From NCBI RefSeq assembly GCF_025515275.1, contig NZ_JAOPFU010000002.1, positions 207,418-271,417 on the forward strand: a stretch of DNA of 64,000 nucleotides, given 5' to 3'. The DNA is from Catenovulum sp. 2E275 (GTDB lineage: Bacteria > Pseudomonadota > Gammaproteobacteria > Enterobacterales > Alteromonadaceae). Both the position numbers and the translations under genes were made by a program. Positions 56,669-64,000 of the stretch are shown piece after piece. Every line of letters starts with the position of its first letter. The stretch's first letter is position 1. The notes under the pieces are model-generated. The model was not told where the DNA came from, did not search any database, and saw nothing but the letters and a program-made list of their open reading frames with translations.

Positions 56669-58261
56669 TTATTTAATCTCTGGTGGGGTAGTAAATGTAT
56701 GGTATGGCGCTGGAGAAGCAACTTCCCACTCTAACCCATGTGCCCCATCCCAAACCTTGGCCGGAACAGGTTCGCCCTGTTTTCGGCAAGCTTTTATAAC
56801 CAAAGCTAAAAAGATTAATTGAGACAAACCAAATGCAAAACCACCTAAACTAATCAGTTGATTCCAGTTAGCAAACTGGATTGAATAATCCGGTATCCGG
56901 CGTGGCATACCTGCAAGGCCAACAAAATGCATAGGAAAAAACAACACATTGACTGAAATTAAAGAGCACCAAAAATGTAATTTAGCTAACCCGATGTCAT
57001 ACATCACCCCTGTCCATTTAGGTAACCAATAATAAGTAGCTGCAATTAAAGAAAAAATTGCGCCTGTAACTAATACATAATGAAAATGGGCAACCACAAA
57101 ATAAGTATCATGATATTGAAAATCGACCGGCGTGATCGCCAGCATTAAGCCAGAGAATCCCCCCAAGGTAAAAAGTACAATAAAAGCAATTGAGAACAAC
57201 ATAGGCACTTCAAAACTTAATGCGCCTCGCCACATAGTTGCAACCCAGTTAAATACTTTAACCCCAGTAGGCACTGAGATCAGCATAGTACAGTACATAA
57301 AAAACAGCTCTGCGAATACTGGCATCCCAGTTGTAAACATATGATGCGCCCAAACAATAAACGATAAAAATGCAATCGAAGCAGTTGCATAAACCATTGA
57401 GGGATAACCAAATAATGGTTTTCGGCTAAAGGTAGGCACAATAGTAGAGATAATCCCAAAAGCGGGCAGAATCATGATATAAACTTCTGGGTGACCAAAA
57501 AACCAGAAAATATGCTGAAACATAACAGGATCGCCACCGCCTGCGGCATTAAAAAAGGATGTGCCAAAATATTTATCAGTTAATACCATAGTCACTGCAC
57601 CAGCTAAAACAGGCATAACAGCAATTAATAAATAAGCAGTAATAAACCATGTCCATACAAACAATGGCATTTTCATCCATGTCATACCGGGTGCACGCAT
57701 GTTCCAAATTGTCACTATCACATTGATTGCTCCCATAATGGAAGAAATCCCCATAATATGAACTGCAAATACAAATAAAGCTGTGCTGTCGCCACTATAT
57801 GTGGTTGAGAGTGGCGCATAAAAAGTCCAGCCAAATGCAGGGCCACCGCCTTCAACAAATAAGCTGGCTAATAAAATTAAAAATGCAAAAGGTAGAATCC
57901 AGAAGCTAAGATTATTCATTCTTGGCAAAGCCATATCCGGCGCCCCAATCATCATAGGAATCATCCAGTTAGCCATGCCGGTAAAAGCAGGCATAACTGC
58001 ACCAAATACCATAATAAGGCCATGCACAGTAGTCATTTGATTAAAGAAGTGAGGCTCAACTATTTGCAGACCGGGTTGAAATAGCTCGGCACGAATAACC
58101 ATTGCCATAGCACCACCAACCAAAAACATAATAAAGGCAAACCATAAATATAACGTGCCTATATCTTTATGATTCGTTGTAAAAATCCAGCGCTTTATGC
58201 CTTTAGCCGGACCATGATGATGTTCAGTATCGTGAGATGCAGTTTCAGTTAATGTATTCAT
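56669..58261 (-). CDS. coxA: Cytochrome c oxidase subunit I
   Basis: 530 residues with twelve helices. Heme a ligand in TTVHGLIMVFGAVMPAF, CuB site and Tyr-His crosslink in FWFFGHPEVYIMILPAFG, H-H in WAHHMFTTG, and the heme a3/a ligands in VAHFHYVLVTGAIF. An aa3-type oxidase rather than a quinol oxidase, given subunit II. Confidence 0.98.
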   Translation of the reverse strand: MNTLTETASHDTEHHHGPAKGIKRWIFTTNHKDIGTLYLWFAFIMFLVGGAMAMVIRAELFQPGLQIVEPHFFNQMTTVHGLIMVFGAVMPAFTGMANWMIPMMIGAPDMALPRMNNLSFWILPFAFLILLASLFVEGGGPAFGWTFYAPLSTTYSGDSTALFVFAVHIMGISSIMGAINVIVTIWNMRAPGMTWMKMPLFVWTWFITAYLLIAVMPVLAGAVTMVLTDKYFGTSFFNAAGGGDPVMFQHIFWFFGHPEVYIMILPAFGIISTIVPTFSRKPLFGYPSMVYATASIAFLSFIVWAHHMFTTGMPVFAELFFMYCTMLISVPTGVKVFNWVATMWRGALSFEVPMLFSIAFIVLFTLGGFSGLMLAITPVDFQYHDTYFVVAHFHYVLVTGAIFSLIAATYYWLPKWTGVMYDIGLAKLHFWCSLISVNVLFFPMHFVGLAGMPRRIPDYSIQFANWNQLISLGGFAFGLSQLIFLALVIKACRKQGEPVPAKVWDGAHGLEWEVASPAPYHTFTTPPEIK

Positions 58262-58275
58262 GTAGCGACTCCTGA

Positions 58276-59421
58276 CTATTCTTGTAATAACTGATGAACA
58301 TCTTTTGGTTGAATTAACTCACCAGAGTTAATTCCCCACGCATTTCGCTCATAAGTAACAACTGCTGCCACTTGTTTAAGCGTAAGTTGTTTAGCAAATG
58401 CCTGCATAGCAGTTCCTTTTTTACCATGCAAAACAATATCAATATGCGCTTTAACATCACCGGTTGTAATTGGACTACCTACTAAAGCAGGAAAAACCCC
58501 GGGTAAACCCATCCCATTCTGCTGATGACAAGCGGCGCAATATCCCATATATACCGACTCCCCCTCACTCATCAGCTCATCTTTTGACATGTTCATTGCT
58601 AATAAACGTTTTTCTTCTGCTTGGGCAGCGGCTTTTTCAGCTTTTTTATTTGCTAGCCAAGCATCAAAATCATCCGGGCTAACCGCTTCAACCACAACCG
58701 GCATAAATCCATGATCTTTACCACAAAGTTCTGCGCACTGGCCTCTGTATATGCCCTCTTCATTAACTTTGGTCCATGCTTCATTAATAAATCCGGGGTT
58801 GGCATCTTTTTTAACCGCAAAATCTGGCACCCACCAACTATGAATGACATCGTCAGAAGTCACTAAAAAGCGGACTTTTTTATTAGTCGGAATCACTAGC
58901 TGCTTATCAACATCTAATAGGTAGTTATCGCCTTTAATCCACTGCCCGCCAATTTGCTCTTTTGGGGTCGACAATAAACTATAAAACTCAATATCATGTT
59001 CAAGATATTTGTAGTGCCATTTCCACTGTGAGCCAGTCACTAAAATGGTTAAATCAGATTCTGACGGGTCTTCCATTGCAATAAGGGTTTTAGTAGCCGG
59101 AATAGCCATGACCACTAAAATAATAACGGGGATAATTGTCCAAGCAATTTCAACTTTTATACTTTCATGAAAATTAGCCGCTTTGGCACCTTTAGATTTT
59201 CGATGAAAAATAATCGCATAAAACATAGCACCAAAAACAATAATGCCAATCACAACACATATATAAAATATGGTCATGTGAAGATCGTAAACCTGTTGGC
59301 TAATGTCTGTAACGCCTGTTCTTAAATTTATATTGGAACGAACAAAGGCTTCATTGGCAAAAACTTCGGAATAATGCAATAAAGAAACTAAAGCCAAAAT
59401 AATAGGTGACTTTTTAACCAC
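58276..59421 (-). CDS. coxB: Cytochrome c oxidase subunit II with fused cytochrome c domain
   Basis: 381 residues: signal peptide, two helices, a cupredoxin domain with the CuA ligands (DVIHSWWVPDFAVKKDANPG and YRGQCAELCGKDHGFMPVVVEA) and a C-terminal cytochrome c domain with CAACH in YMGYCAACHQQNGMGLPG. The caa3-like fusion lets it take electrons through the attached heme c. It is the first gene of the oxidase operon. Confidence 0.97.
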   Translation of the reverse strand: MVKKSPIILALVSLLHYSEVFANEAFVRSNINLRTGVTDISQQVYDLHMTIFYICVVIGIIVFGAMFYAIIFHRKSKGAKAANFHESIKVEIAWTIIPVIILVVMAIPATKTLIAMEDPSESDLTILVTGSQWKWHYKYLEHDIEFYSLLSTPKEQIGGQWIKGDNYLLDVDKQLVIPTNKKVRFLVTSDDVIHSWWVPDFAVKKDANPGFINEAWTKVNEEGIYRGQCAELCGKDHGFMPVVVEAVSPDDFDAWLANKKAEKAAAQAEEKRLLAMNMSKDELMSEGESVYMGYCAACHQQNGMGLPGVFPALVGSPITTGDVKAHIDIVLHGKKGTAMQAFAKQLTLKQVAAVVTYERNAWGINSGELIQPKDVHQLLQE

Positions 59422-59612
59422 AGCTTTTACTCCTTGTTATTTTAATAATGCGTTGTAAAAATGCCCGCGCAAAAACAAAGCATGTATAAAAATTAGACAA
59501 GGATTGTGAAATTTACAATTTTTTTATAAAAATAAAACAAGAGAATAAATAATAAGTTAGCGCAGAGCTTAAAAGATATATTAAAAAAATATGGGAGAAA
59601 GATAAGAAATGA

Positions 59613-59641
59613 ACCGGTTAAAACATGGCTGCTTAACCGGT
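59613..59641. repeat. Inverted repeat between coxB and lexA
   Basis: ACCGGTTAA and TTAACCGGT are perfect 9-base arms around 11 bases, just after the lexA stop. It is a probable lexA terminator with a weak T-tract. The remaining 59422-59612 is AT-rich; I see no gene, and no sulA or dinF follows lexA. Confidence 0.5.
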
Positions 59642-59652
59642 AAATAAAATAG

Positions 59653-60276
59653 CTAGATCCAATTAGAATTACGGATAACACCAACAGCCAAACCTTCAAT
59701 TGCAAAGGCGGTTGTTTTAAGATCAACTTCGATAGGGGCAAAATCTTTATTTTCAGCAATTAAAGTCACTTTACTCCCTTTTTGCTGATAACGCTTAACA
59801 GTGACATCATCTTCTACACGAGCCACAACAACCTGCCCGTTAACCGCTGTTTGAGCTTTATGTACAGCTAATAAATCACCATCCATTATACCAATATCGA
59901 TCATACTGTCGCCATGCACTTTCAATAAAAAGTCAGCACTTGGTTTAAACATGCCTGGGTCAACTTTATAATGATTTTCGACATGCTCTTGAGCCAAAAT
60001 AGGAGACCCAGCAGCAACTTGCCCAATTAAAGGTAATCCCTCTTCTTCCGGCGAATCAGATTCATCCTGAATTAAACGAATGCCACGGCTTGTTCCAGCC
60101 ATAATTTCAATCACCCCTTTTTTAGCTAAAGCTTTTAAATGCTCTTCTGCCGCATTAGGTGAACGAAATCCAAGAATTGCAGCGATCTCCGCTCTGGTTG
60201 GCGGCATGCCAGTTTCCTGAATGTTATCTTTAATGAGTTGTAAAATTTGACTTTGCCGTGGGGTTAAAGCTTTCAT
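59653..60276 (-). CDS. lexA: SOS repressor LexA
   Basis: 207 residues. Winged helix N-terminus [50 protein letters not shown], cleavage site Ala-Gly within [13 protein letters not shown], catalytic Ser in [11 protein letters not shown] and Lys in AVHKAQTAV or VKRYQQKG segments. It represses SOS genes and its own promoter (SOS boxes at 60280 and 60305). Confidence 0.97.
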   Translation of the reverse strand: MKALTPRQSQILQLIKDNIQETGMPPTRAEIAAILGFRSPNAAEEHLKALAKKGVIEIMAGTSRGIRLIQDESDSPEEEGLPLIGQVAAGSPILAQEHVENHYKVDPGMFKPSADFLLKVHGDSMIDIGIMDGDLLAVHKAQTAVNGQVVVARVEDDVTVKRYQQKGSKVTLIAENKDFAPIEVDLKTTAFAIEGLAVGVIRNSNWI

Positions 60277-60279
60277 TTA

Positions 60280-60295
60280 ATGTTTATCCATACAG
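60280..60295 (-). promoter_or_regulatory. Second, weaker SOS box of lexA
   Basis: The minus strand reads CTGTATGGATAAACAT, a CTGT-N8-ACAT half-match that ends three bases before the lexA start. Paired boxes in this arrangement are known in E. coli lexA. Confidence 0.55.
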
Positions 60296-60304
60296 TATAC
60301 ATTA

Positions 60305-60320
60305 CTGTTAGTATATACAG
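60305..60320. promoter_or_regulatory. SOS box (LexA operator)
   Basis: CTGTATATACTAACAG on the minus strand is a perfect CTGT-N8-ACAG LexA site in the lexA/plsB divergent gap. Confidence 0.9.
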
Positions 60321-60423
60321 GTAAGTTTAAAAGGCAAATAGAATATAAATTTAAATTGTTAGACTTGGGGTAAGCTTGCCATGCTACAATAGCCCAAAAT
60401 AGTTACTTTTTTATATTGACTCA

Positions 60424-62853
60424 ATGACTGACTTTAAAAAAATTTTTGCTGGTATCTTAAAACTGCCGATGAAACTTATCGTAAGCTCCAAAGTGATCTT
60501 AGATGAGTTATCTAGCGTTAAGTTAGGTGCTAAAAAGCAGCCTATTTTCTATGTTGTAAAACATGATTCACTTTCCGATTTAATTGCCCTACGCAATGCC
60601 TGTAAAGAAGCTGGTTTACCTGATCCATTTAAACCGGTTAAAGTAAATGACAAATTATTCCGTCGATATGTTTGTCTGGATAAATTATCTCCGGTTTTGA
60701 CTAAAGCTTCTGGCAAAACAGATGCCCATCAACAAATGCAAATTGTATTAAATCAGCATGTTGAAGATCCTGAGTTAGATGCGCAGCTTATTCCTTGTTT
60801 TGTTAGCTGGGGGCGTTCACCAGGTAAAGAAACCAATAATATTCAAACTTTATTTGATCACCAAAAAAAACCAAACTGGCTTAAGAAAATTTTTGTCGTC
60901 TTGTTTTTAGGACGGGATAATTTTGTATCAGTTAACCAGCCACTTTCATTACGAATGGTTGTTGAACAGCACGGCTGCAACCAAGAAATAACACGAAAAC
61001 TCTTACGTGTTGCCCGCTTTCATTTCCAACGTCAACAATTAGCAATGGCTGGTCCTAGGCTCTGGCAAAGAGAACAATTACTAACCTCTTTATTAGCGGC
61101 GCCAGCAGTGAAAGAAGCCATTAGTGATGAAGTAAAAACTAAAAATATCTCAAGTGAGCAAGCCAAACAGTTGGCTAAAACATATTTAGAAGAAATAGCG
61201 GCAGACTACCGAGATAGTTGGATTAGAATGGGTGATGCTGTTTTAACTTGGGTTTGGAATAAACTATATTCGGGTATTAATGTTACCAATGGCGAAAAAG
61301 TTAGAAAACTAGCTAAAGAAGGTCATGAAATTATTTATATGCCGTGTCACAGAAGTCATATGGATTATCTTTTACTGACTTATGTAATTTATCATCAGGG
61401 GCTAGTTCCACCACATATTGCAGCAGGTGTAAATTTAAACTTTTGGCCAATGGGCGGTATATTTCGCCGCTCTGGCGCATTTTTTATGCGTCGTTCATTT
61501 AGAGGGAATAAACTCTACTCTGAAGTATTTAAAGAATATGTGTCTCAACTTGTTAGTAAAGGCCATTCCATTAAGTTTTATCCCGAATCGGGGCGCTCAC
61601 GTACGGGTCGTTTGTTAAAACCTAAAACAGGTATGCTGGCGATGATTGTACAAAATATGTTTAAAGGCCAGGATAGACCCGTCACTATTGTGCCGGTTTA
61701 TATTGGTTACGAGCACGTCATGGAAGTGAAAACTTATCTGAAAGAGTTAAGCGGCGAGAAAAAGAAAAAAGAGTCAGCCTTACACCTGTTTAGCATAGTT
61801 AAAAATTTACGCCATTTTGGTCGTGGTTATGTAAACTTTGGCGAGCCAATCAACCTCAATAAATCAATGGAAGTTTTTCAACCTGAGTGGAAACAAAATA
61901 ACGAAGCTAATTCAAAGCCAAGTTGGCTACCAAATTATATCAATAATTTAAGCCATGAAGTCATGTGTAATATAAACCATGCAGCTGCATTAAATGGTGT
62001 TACCCTCAGTGCTATGTGTTTATCGGTTGCTAATCAACATACTCTTTTTAATGATGATTTAGTTCGCCAAATTAATATTTATTTAGATTTACATAAATCA
62101 GCGTCCCCATTTTCAAACTTAAGTTTTCCGCCAGAAAACTCAATTCAGGAGTTAATAGATAATGCGGTAAAAATGGAAAAGTTTACTCAGGATAAAGAGA
62201 GTAATACAATTTCAATTCCAGAAGAAAGTGTGGTTGAACTCAGCTATTACCGAAATAATATTCTTCATTTATATATTATCCCATCACTGGTAGCGTGTAT
62301 TATTCTTGAAGCGGGTACTATATCTAAAGCTGATTTATATAGCGAAATATCAAAGCTCTACCCAATAATTTCCAATGAGTATTTTTTATCAATCAATCCA
62401 AGCGCACTTGGCGAGCATTTGGATGAATGCATTCAGGTACTTGTAAAACATAATTTAGCGACTGAAAATGAAGAGAGTATTACTACAGTAAATCATGATC
62501 AACCTAACTATTTACAACTCCACCTACTCAGCCTAATTGTTCAGCAAACGTTGCAGCGATATGCCGTTGTATTGCATGCAATTGAAAACTCAGAACAAGG
62601 CCTAAGCCGTTCGGCATTAGAAAAAGAGTCATTGGAAGCAGCTAAAAACTTAGCTAAATTACATGATATAAAATCGCCTGCATTCACTGATAAATCAATC
62701 TTAAGTCAATTTGTTGGTGAGCTTAAAGAGCAGGAATTAATTGTAATTTTAGAGGAAGGACGCTTTGTGGCAACGGATACACTCAAAGCGCTTAGCTTAA
62801 AAATATACCGCCTAATTGATGGTGATATTTTAAATACGATAAAACATGGATAA
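60424..62853 (+). CDS. plsB: Glycerol-3-phosphate acyltransferase
   Basis: 809 residues, the gammaproteobacterial membrane enzyme that makes lysophosphatidate. Acyltransferase motifs are present: HRSHMDYLLLTYVIY (HX4D), MGGIFRRSGAFFMRRSF, FYPESGRSRTGRLLKPKTGML and PVTIVPVYIGYEHVME. plsB is commonly divergent from lexA in this group. It converges on prkB with a hairpin between. Confidence 0.97.
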   Translation: MTDFKKIFAGILKLPMKLIVSSKVILDELSSVKLGAKKQPIFYVVKHDSLSDLIALRNACKEAGLPDPFKPVKVNDKLFRRYVCLDKLSPVLTKASGKTDAHQQMQIVLNQHVEDPELDAQLIPCFVSWGRSPGKETNNIQTLFDHQKKPNWLKKIFVVLFLGRDNFVSVNQPLSLRMVVEQHGCNQEITRKLLRVARFHFQRQQLAMAGPRLWQREQLLTSLLAAPAVKEAISDEVKTKNISSEQAKQLAKTYLEEIAADYRDSWIRMGDAVLTWVWNKLYSGINVTNGEKVRKLAKEGHEIIYMPCHRSHMDYLLLTYVIYHQGLVPPHIAAGVNLNFWPMGGIFRRSGAFFMRRSFRGNKLYSEVFKEYVSQLVSKGHSIKFYPESGRSRTGRLLKPKTGMLAMIVQNMFKGQDRPVTIVPVYIGYEHVMEVKTYLKELSGEKKKKESALHLFSIVKNLRHFGRGYVNFGEPINLNKSMEVFQPEWKQNNEANSKPSWLPNYINNLSHEVMCNINHAAALNGVTLSAMCLSVANQHTLFNDDLVRQINIYLDLHKSASPFSNLSFPPENSIQELIDNAVKMEKFTQDKESNTISIPEESVVELSYYRNNILHLYIIPSLVACIILEAGTISKADLYSEISKLYPIISNEYFLSINPSALGEHLDECIQVLVKHNLATENEESITTVNHDQPNYLQLHLLSLIVQQTLQRYAVVLHAIENSEQGLSRSALEKESLEAAKNLAKLHDIKSPAFTDKSILSQFVGELKEQELIVILEEGRFVATDTLKALSLKIYRLIDGDILNTIKHG

Positions 62854-62860
62854 AAATAAG

Positions 62861-62890
62861 TTAAGGTAAAAGCATTAGCTTTTACCTTAA
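62861..62890. terminator. Shared plsB/prkB terminator
   Basis: TTAAGGTAAAAGC pairs with GCTTTTACCTTAA around ATTA. Its right arm contains the last codons and stop of prkB. Confidence 0.75.
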
Positions 62891-63775
62891 TAACCATTCT
62901 GTAGGGGTGATTTTTTTCCCTTTCTTTTTCATTAATTCTTCTATTAACGGCGTTATAATCAGCTCCATTGCTAATCCCATCTTCCCACCGGGGACCACCA
63001 TTGTATTCACCCGAGACATAAAAGCCCCGTCTATCATCTGTAAATAGTAAGGGAAGTTAATACCTTTAGTTCCTCTAAAGCGAATAACGACAAAACTTTC
63101 ATCTAAACTTGGAATATCTTTGGCAGAAAAAGGATTTGAAGTATCAACCGTTGGTACTCGCTGAAAGTTAATATGAGTCCGGCTAAACTGTGGTGTTATG
63201 TAATTAATATAATCGTCCATACTACGCACAATAGAAGCCATTACCGCCTCATGACTATGCCCTCTATCCGTCGTATCGCGGATAATTTTTTGAATCCACT
63301 CTAAGTTGATAATAGGTACCATGCCAATTAAAAGATCAACATGCTTTGCTACATCGTTTTCTTCTGTAACGACACCACCATGTAAACCTTCATAAAATAA
63401 GAGATCAGATTCAGGTAAGTCTTCCCAAGGTGTAAAAGTTCCTGGCATCTGATTATAAGGTACGGCTTCATCAAATGAGTGTAAGTAGCGTCTTAAACGT
63501 CCAGAACCAGTTTCCCCATAGGTTTGAAATAAATCTTCAAGCAAAGCAAAGTCGTTCGCAACAGGACCAAAATAGCTGATATGTCGTCCTTGTTCCTGTG
63601 CTTTTCTTATTTCAACTTCCATTTCAGCTCTGGTAAAACGGTGGAAACTATCACCTTCAACTTCAGCAGCTTTAATATCAAAGCTCCTGAATATATGCCT
63701 AAAAGCTTTTGTTGTTGTTGATGTTCCAGCACCGGAAGAACCTGTTATCGCAATAATAGGGTTTTTTGTGGACAT
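62882..63775 (-). CDS. prkB: Phosphoribulokinase-family protein (PrkB)
   Basis: 297 residues. P-loop AITGSSGAGTSTTTKAF, EGDSFHRFTRAEM and FYEGLHGGVV match proteobacterial PrkB, the non-Calvin phosphoribulokinase relative in heterotrophs (E. coli YhfA-adjacent PrkB). No RuBisCO gene is near, and the substrate in such bacteria is not settled. The C-terminus MGLAMELIITPLIEELMKKK is conserved. Confidence 0.92.
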   Translation of the reverse strand: MSTKNPIIAITGSSGAGTSTTTKAFRHIFRSFDIKAAEVEGDSFHRFTRAEMEVEIRKAQEQGRHISYFGPVANDFALLEDLFQTYGETGSGRLRRYLHSFDEAVPYNQMPGTFTPWEDLPESDLLFYEGLHGGVVTEENDVAKHVDLLIGMVPIINLEWIQKIIRDTTDRGHSHEAVMASIVRSMDDYINYITPQFSRTHINFQRVPTVDTSNPFSAKDIPSLDESFVVIRFRGTKGINFPYYLQMIDGAFMSRVNTMVVPGGKMGLAMELIITPLIEELMKKKGKKITPTEWLLR

Positions 63776-63914
63776 AAATTATAGCCTTAAAAAGAATTAA
63801 CCTATTTATACGGGAATCAATATAAAGATCAAGGGGTCAAAAACAGAATAAGTTTGAGTTAAAACTCATTCTGTTTTTATTTAATTTTGCTACGATTAAA
63901 AATCCAAACAAAAA

Positions 63915-63940
63915 AAGCCCGGCTCTTTCGAGTCGGGCTT
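63915..63940 (-). terminator. rRNA operon terminator
   Basis: AAGCCCGGCTC and GAGTCGGGCTT form a GC-rich stem; on the minus strand a run of seven T follows. It lies about 30 bases downstream of the 5S rRNA end. Confidence 0.9.
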
Positions 63941-63971
63941 AATATCTTGTGCTCATCTATCGAGCAAATTA

Positions 63972-64000
63972 AGAGCCTGGCAGTGTGCTACTCTCACATG
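63972..64000 (-). rRNA. rrf: 5S rRNA, 3' end only
   Basis: The minus strand reads CATGTGAGAGTAGCACACTG then CCAGGCTCT, which is the conserved 3' part of gammaproteobacterial 5S rRNA (helices IV/V and the terminal stem). The rest of the gene and the rRNA operon lie beyond the window. The exact 3' end is uncertain by a base or two. Confidence 0.88.

Noticed and set aside
59493..59759. An 88-codon hydrophobic open frame after lexA
   Set aside because: It starts at a TTG inside lexA in another frame and crosses the AT-rich intergenic region; the hydrophobicity is a product of A/T content.

Overview
The window reads as a low-GC marine gammaproteobacterial chromosome, most like the Alteromonadaceae (Catenovulum-like). 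This is inferred from gene content and protein resemblance: a complete type II secretion operon with adjacent hslR-hslO, an ectABC-ask ectoine operon, the rplU-rpmA-obgE-folA block, divergent lexA/plsB, an aa3-type oxidase operon, a PEP-CTERM protein and a CsrB-type RNA. No phage, transposase, plasmid gene or CRISPR array was seen; the one mobile-looking item is a small MITE-like hairpin element.

Layout. 1-10 kb: the edge of a PEP-CTERM/exopolysaccharide-type locus (PrsT-like TPR protein, PEP-CTERM choice-of-anchor A protein), a YqjD-YqjE-like membrane stress operon, a sigma-54 activator with a degenerate receiver domain, an orphan MFS sugar transporter, a CsbD protein and a phosphoketolase. 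Four -24/-12 promoter-like elements lie in front of the PEP-CTERM gene, the yqjD operon, csbD and xfp, which suggests one local sigma-54 regulon. 10-22 kb: a guanidine exporter gene under a guanidine-II riboswitch, then gspC-gspN. 22-32.6 kb: hslR-hslO, small membrane genes, and a long minus-strand cluster ectA-ectB-ectC-ask-methyltransferase-symporter-TPR gene, opposed by a CheW-like gene and an EctR-type MarR regulator.

32.8-41.5 kb: mdh, a hairpin-forming MITE-like element whose right end supplies the ispB stop codon, ispB, rplU-rpmA, obgE-folA, a large non-coding region that is almost certainly a CsrB-type CsrA-sequestering RNA with a GacA/UvrY box upstream, and ilvIH. 41.8-51 kb: an EAL-CBS-GGDEF protein, an AMMECR1 protein, a MaoP homologue and a chemosensory operon (STAS, CheY, CheA, CheW, cytoplasmic PAS-MCP) that lacks CheR, CheB and CheD. 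51-59.4 kb: cytochrome c oxidase genes with heme A synthesis and copper insertion factors. 59.6-64 kb: lexA with SOS boxes, plsB, prkB, and the 3' end of a 5S rRNA gene with its terminator, so an rRNA operon enters from the right on the minus strand.

Functionally the window combines sessile/motile life-style regulation (CsrB, c-di-GMP, chemosensory array, PEP-CTERM), osmotic adaptation (ectoine), secretion of hydrolases (T2SS) and core metabolism. The points most worth following up are the sigma-54 regulon with a pseudo-receiver activator, the GGA-rich CsrB RNA, the MITE at the ispB stop codon, and the CheW/EctR pairing beside the ectoine operon.
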